Assembly (NCBI GenBank): GCA_021160245.1
Contig: JAGHCW010000198.1
Span: 1 to 15,792, forward strand
Source: a bacterium
GTDB lineage: Bacteria; B130-G9
Direction: 5' to 3'
Length of the DNA stretch: 15,792 bases
This document shows positions 15,064 to 15,792 of the stretch, one piece after another; the first letter of the stretch is position 1; every line of letters starts with the position of its first letter. The notes under the pieces were generated by a model. That model ran no database searches, was not told the origin of the DNA, and saw nothing but the letters and a program-made list of their open reading frames with translations. A program made the position numbers and the translations under genes.

Positions 15064-15792
15064 CTAATCCGTTTGACCACCTCGTCTGGCGATGATCTGG
15101 AATGTGTTCTGGGAGCGGATGAGGCTGTTGGCTATTATGCAAAGCGCCCCGTATCGGCGGGCGCAGTATTTGTCGAGCCTGATTATAGAGAGCCCATTGG
15201 CCTCAAGCACGGAAAGCACTTGTTCCGGGTCGATTCCCCCGAATTGACGCTGGATGTCCGATGTTGAGTAGTCAATGTCCTTTGCCTCATCGGGGAATTT
15301 TCTGAGATACCGTCTATAGATCGCCTCGTCTAGGGTGGCCGCCGCCCGGTGCATGGCGAACCTGAGTTTGCTTGATATGGCCTGCTTCAAGGGTTCATGC
15401 GTTATGAGAATGATGCCGCCTTCGGTCAGCCGCTTTGCCGCCAGCTCGAGCGCTTTTGGGACGTTCGTAACGTGGTGCAGCGTGCCGCAGAAGACGATGA
15501 GATCGAATTTGCTCCCGCAATTTTCCAGAAAATGAAACATGTCCGCACAGACGATCTTCGGTCTGACGTTGAGTTTTCGACCCGAGATTTTCTGCCTGAA
15601 CGCGAGCAGCATCTCGATAGAGAGGTCCAGCGAGGTAACGTCGAATCCGCTCTCGGCCAAAAGAAGCGAGACCTTGCCCGTCCCGCATCCGACGTCAAGC
15701 GCAGTTGGGCTTTTCGTCTGCTTTGCCAGTATCTCGCTGATGAGGCGGAATGTCGCCGCGCGCCGCTTGCGCTCATGGAAGTTGGTTTCCTC
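15064..15792 (-). CDS. class I SAM-dependent methyltransferase (partial, N-terminus outside window)
   Basis: The frame is open from the window edge to a TAG at 15064-15066, giving 242 visible residues; the start lies beyond the window. An internal ATG at 15660 lies after motif I and is not the real start. Motif I is ALDVGCGTGKVSLLLAESG (visible residues 31-49), which binds SAM. It is followed by VTSLDLSIEML, with the acidic ribose-binding residue; KIVCADMFHF; motif IV FDLIVFCGTLHHVTN; and LTEGGIILITHEP. This is the Methyltransf_11/25 pattern. The C-terminal part (YRRYLRKFPDEAKDIDYSTSDIQRQFG, then LEANGLSIIRLDKYCARRYGALC) is a variable substrate-recognition region; the acceptor is unknown. Members act on quinones, lipids, sugars or natural products. 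The gene ends 168 bp before the peptidase start. Confidence 0.9.
   Translation of the reverse strand, partial: EETNFHERKRRAATFRLISEILAKQTKSPTALDVGCGTGKVSLLLAESGFDVTSLDLSIEMLLAFRQKISGRKLNVRPKIVCADMFHFLENCGSKFDLIVFCGTLHHVTNVPKALELAAKRLTEGGIILITHEPLKQAISSKLRFAMHRAAATLDEAIYRRYLRKFPDEAKDIDYSTSDIQRQFGGIDPEQVLSVLEANGLSIIRLDKYCARRYGALCIIANSLIRSQNTFQIIARRGGQTD

Overview
The window looks like chromosomal DNA from an uncultivated or poorly sampled bacterium. Base composition is close to balanced with a slight GC excess, starts are a mix of ATG, GTG and TTG, and no gene gives a confident taxonomic call. There are eleven well-supported protein genes (two cut by the window ends), two less certain small ORFs, one tRNA-Leu(CAG), and several repeat or regulatory structures. 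Every clear gene except the MFS transporter reads on the minus strand.

Layout in + coordinates. 1-1041: N-terminal part of a DNA methyltransferase with a DPPF catalytic motif, resembling type III Mod proteins. 1153-5382: a tight minus-strand cluster, in transcription order VanZ-like membrane protein, B12-binding-type radical SAM enzyme, stand-alone CinA C-terminal-domain amidohydrolase (PncC type), a small two-helix membrane protein, a small basic ORF, and a second B12-binding-type radical SAM enzyme. The first two junctions and the last overlap by a few bases, so this is probably one transcript, with a candidate promoter at 5428-5455. 5510-7636: large polytopic membrane protein of glycosyltransferase-C architecture. 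7698-7783: tRNA-Leu with its own candidate promoter. 8031-10055: a second large polytopic protein, TMTC/PMT-like, also probably a lipid-linked-sugar transferase. 10400-11773: a divergent DHA2-type drug/solute exporter on the plus strand. 11774-12951: about 1.2 kb with at most one small plausible ORF and a striking cluster of GC-rich inverted repeats. 12952-14895: a large HELGH zinc peptidase of gluzincin type, preceded by a leader full of repeats. 15064-15792: C-terminal part of a class I SAM methyltransferase.

Functionally, the window leans toward envelope and lipid-linked chemistry: VanZ, two GT-C-like proteins, two B12 radical SAM enzymes and an exporter. The substrates cannot be read from the sequence. 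The most unusual whole-window signal is the hexamer GCCTCG/CGAGGC, counted by eye at about 43 copies against roughly 10 expected. It is mostly extended to CGCCTCG/CGAGGCG, is unevenly distributed, and occurs once as a perfect 9-bp inverted repeat at the end of the transporter gene. No insertion sequence, phage gene or CRISPR array was seen.
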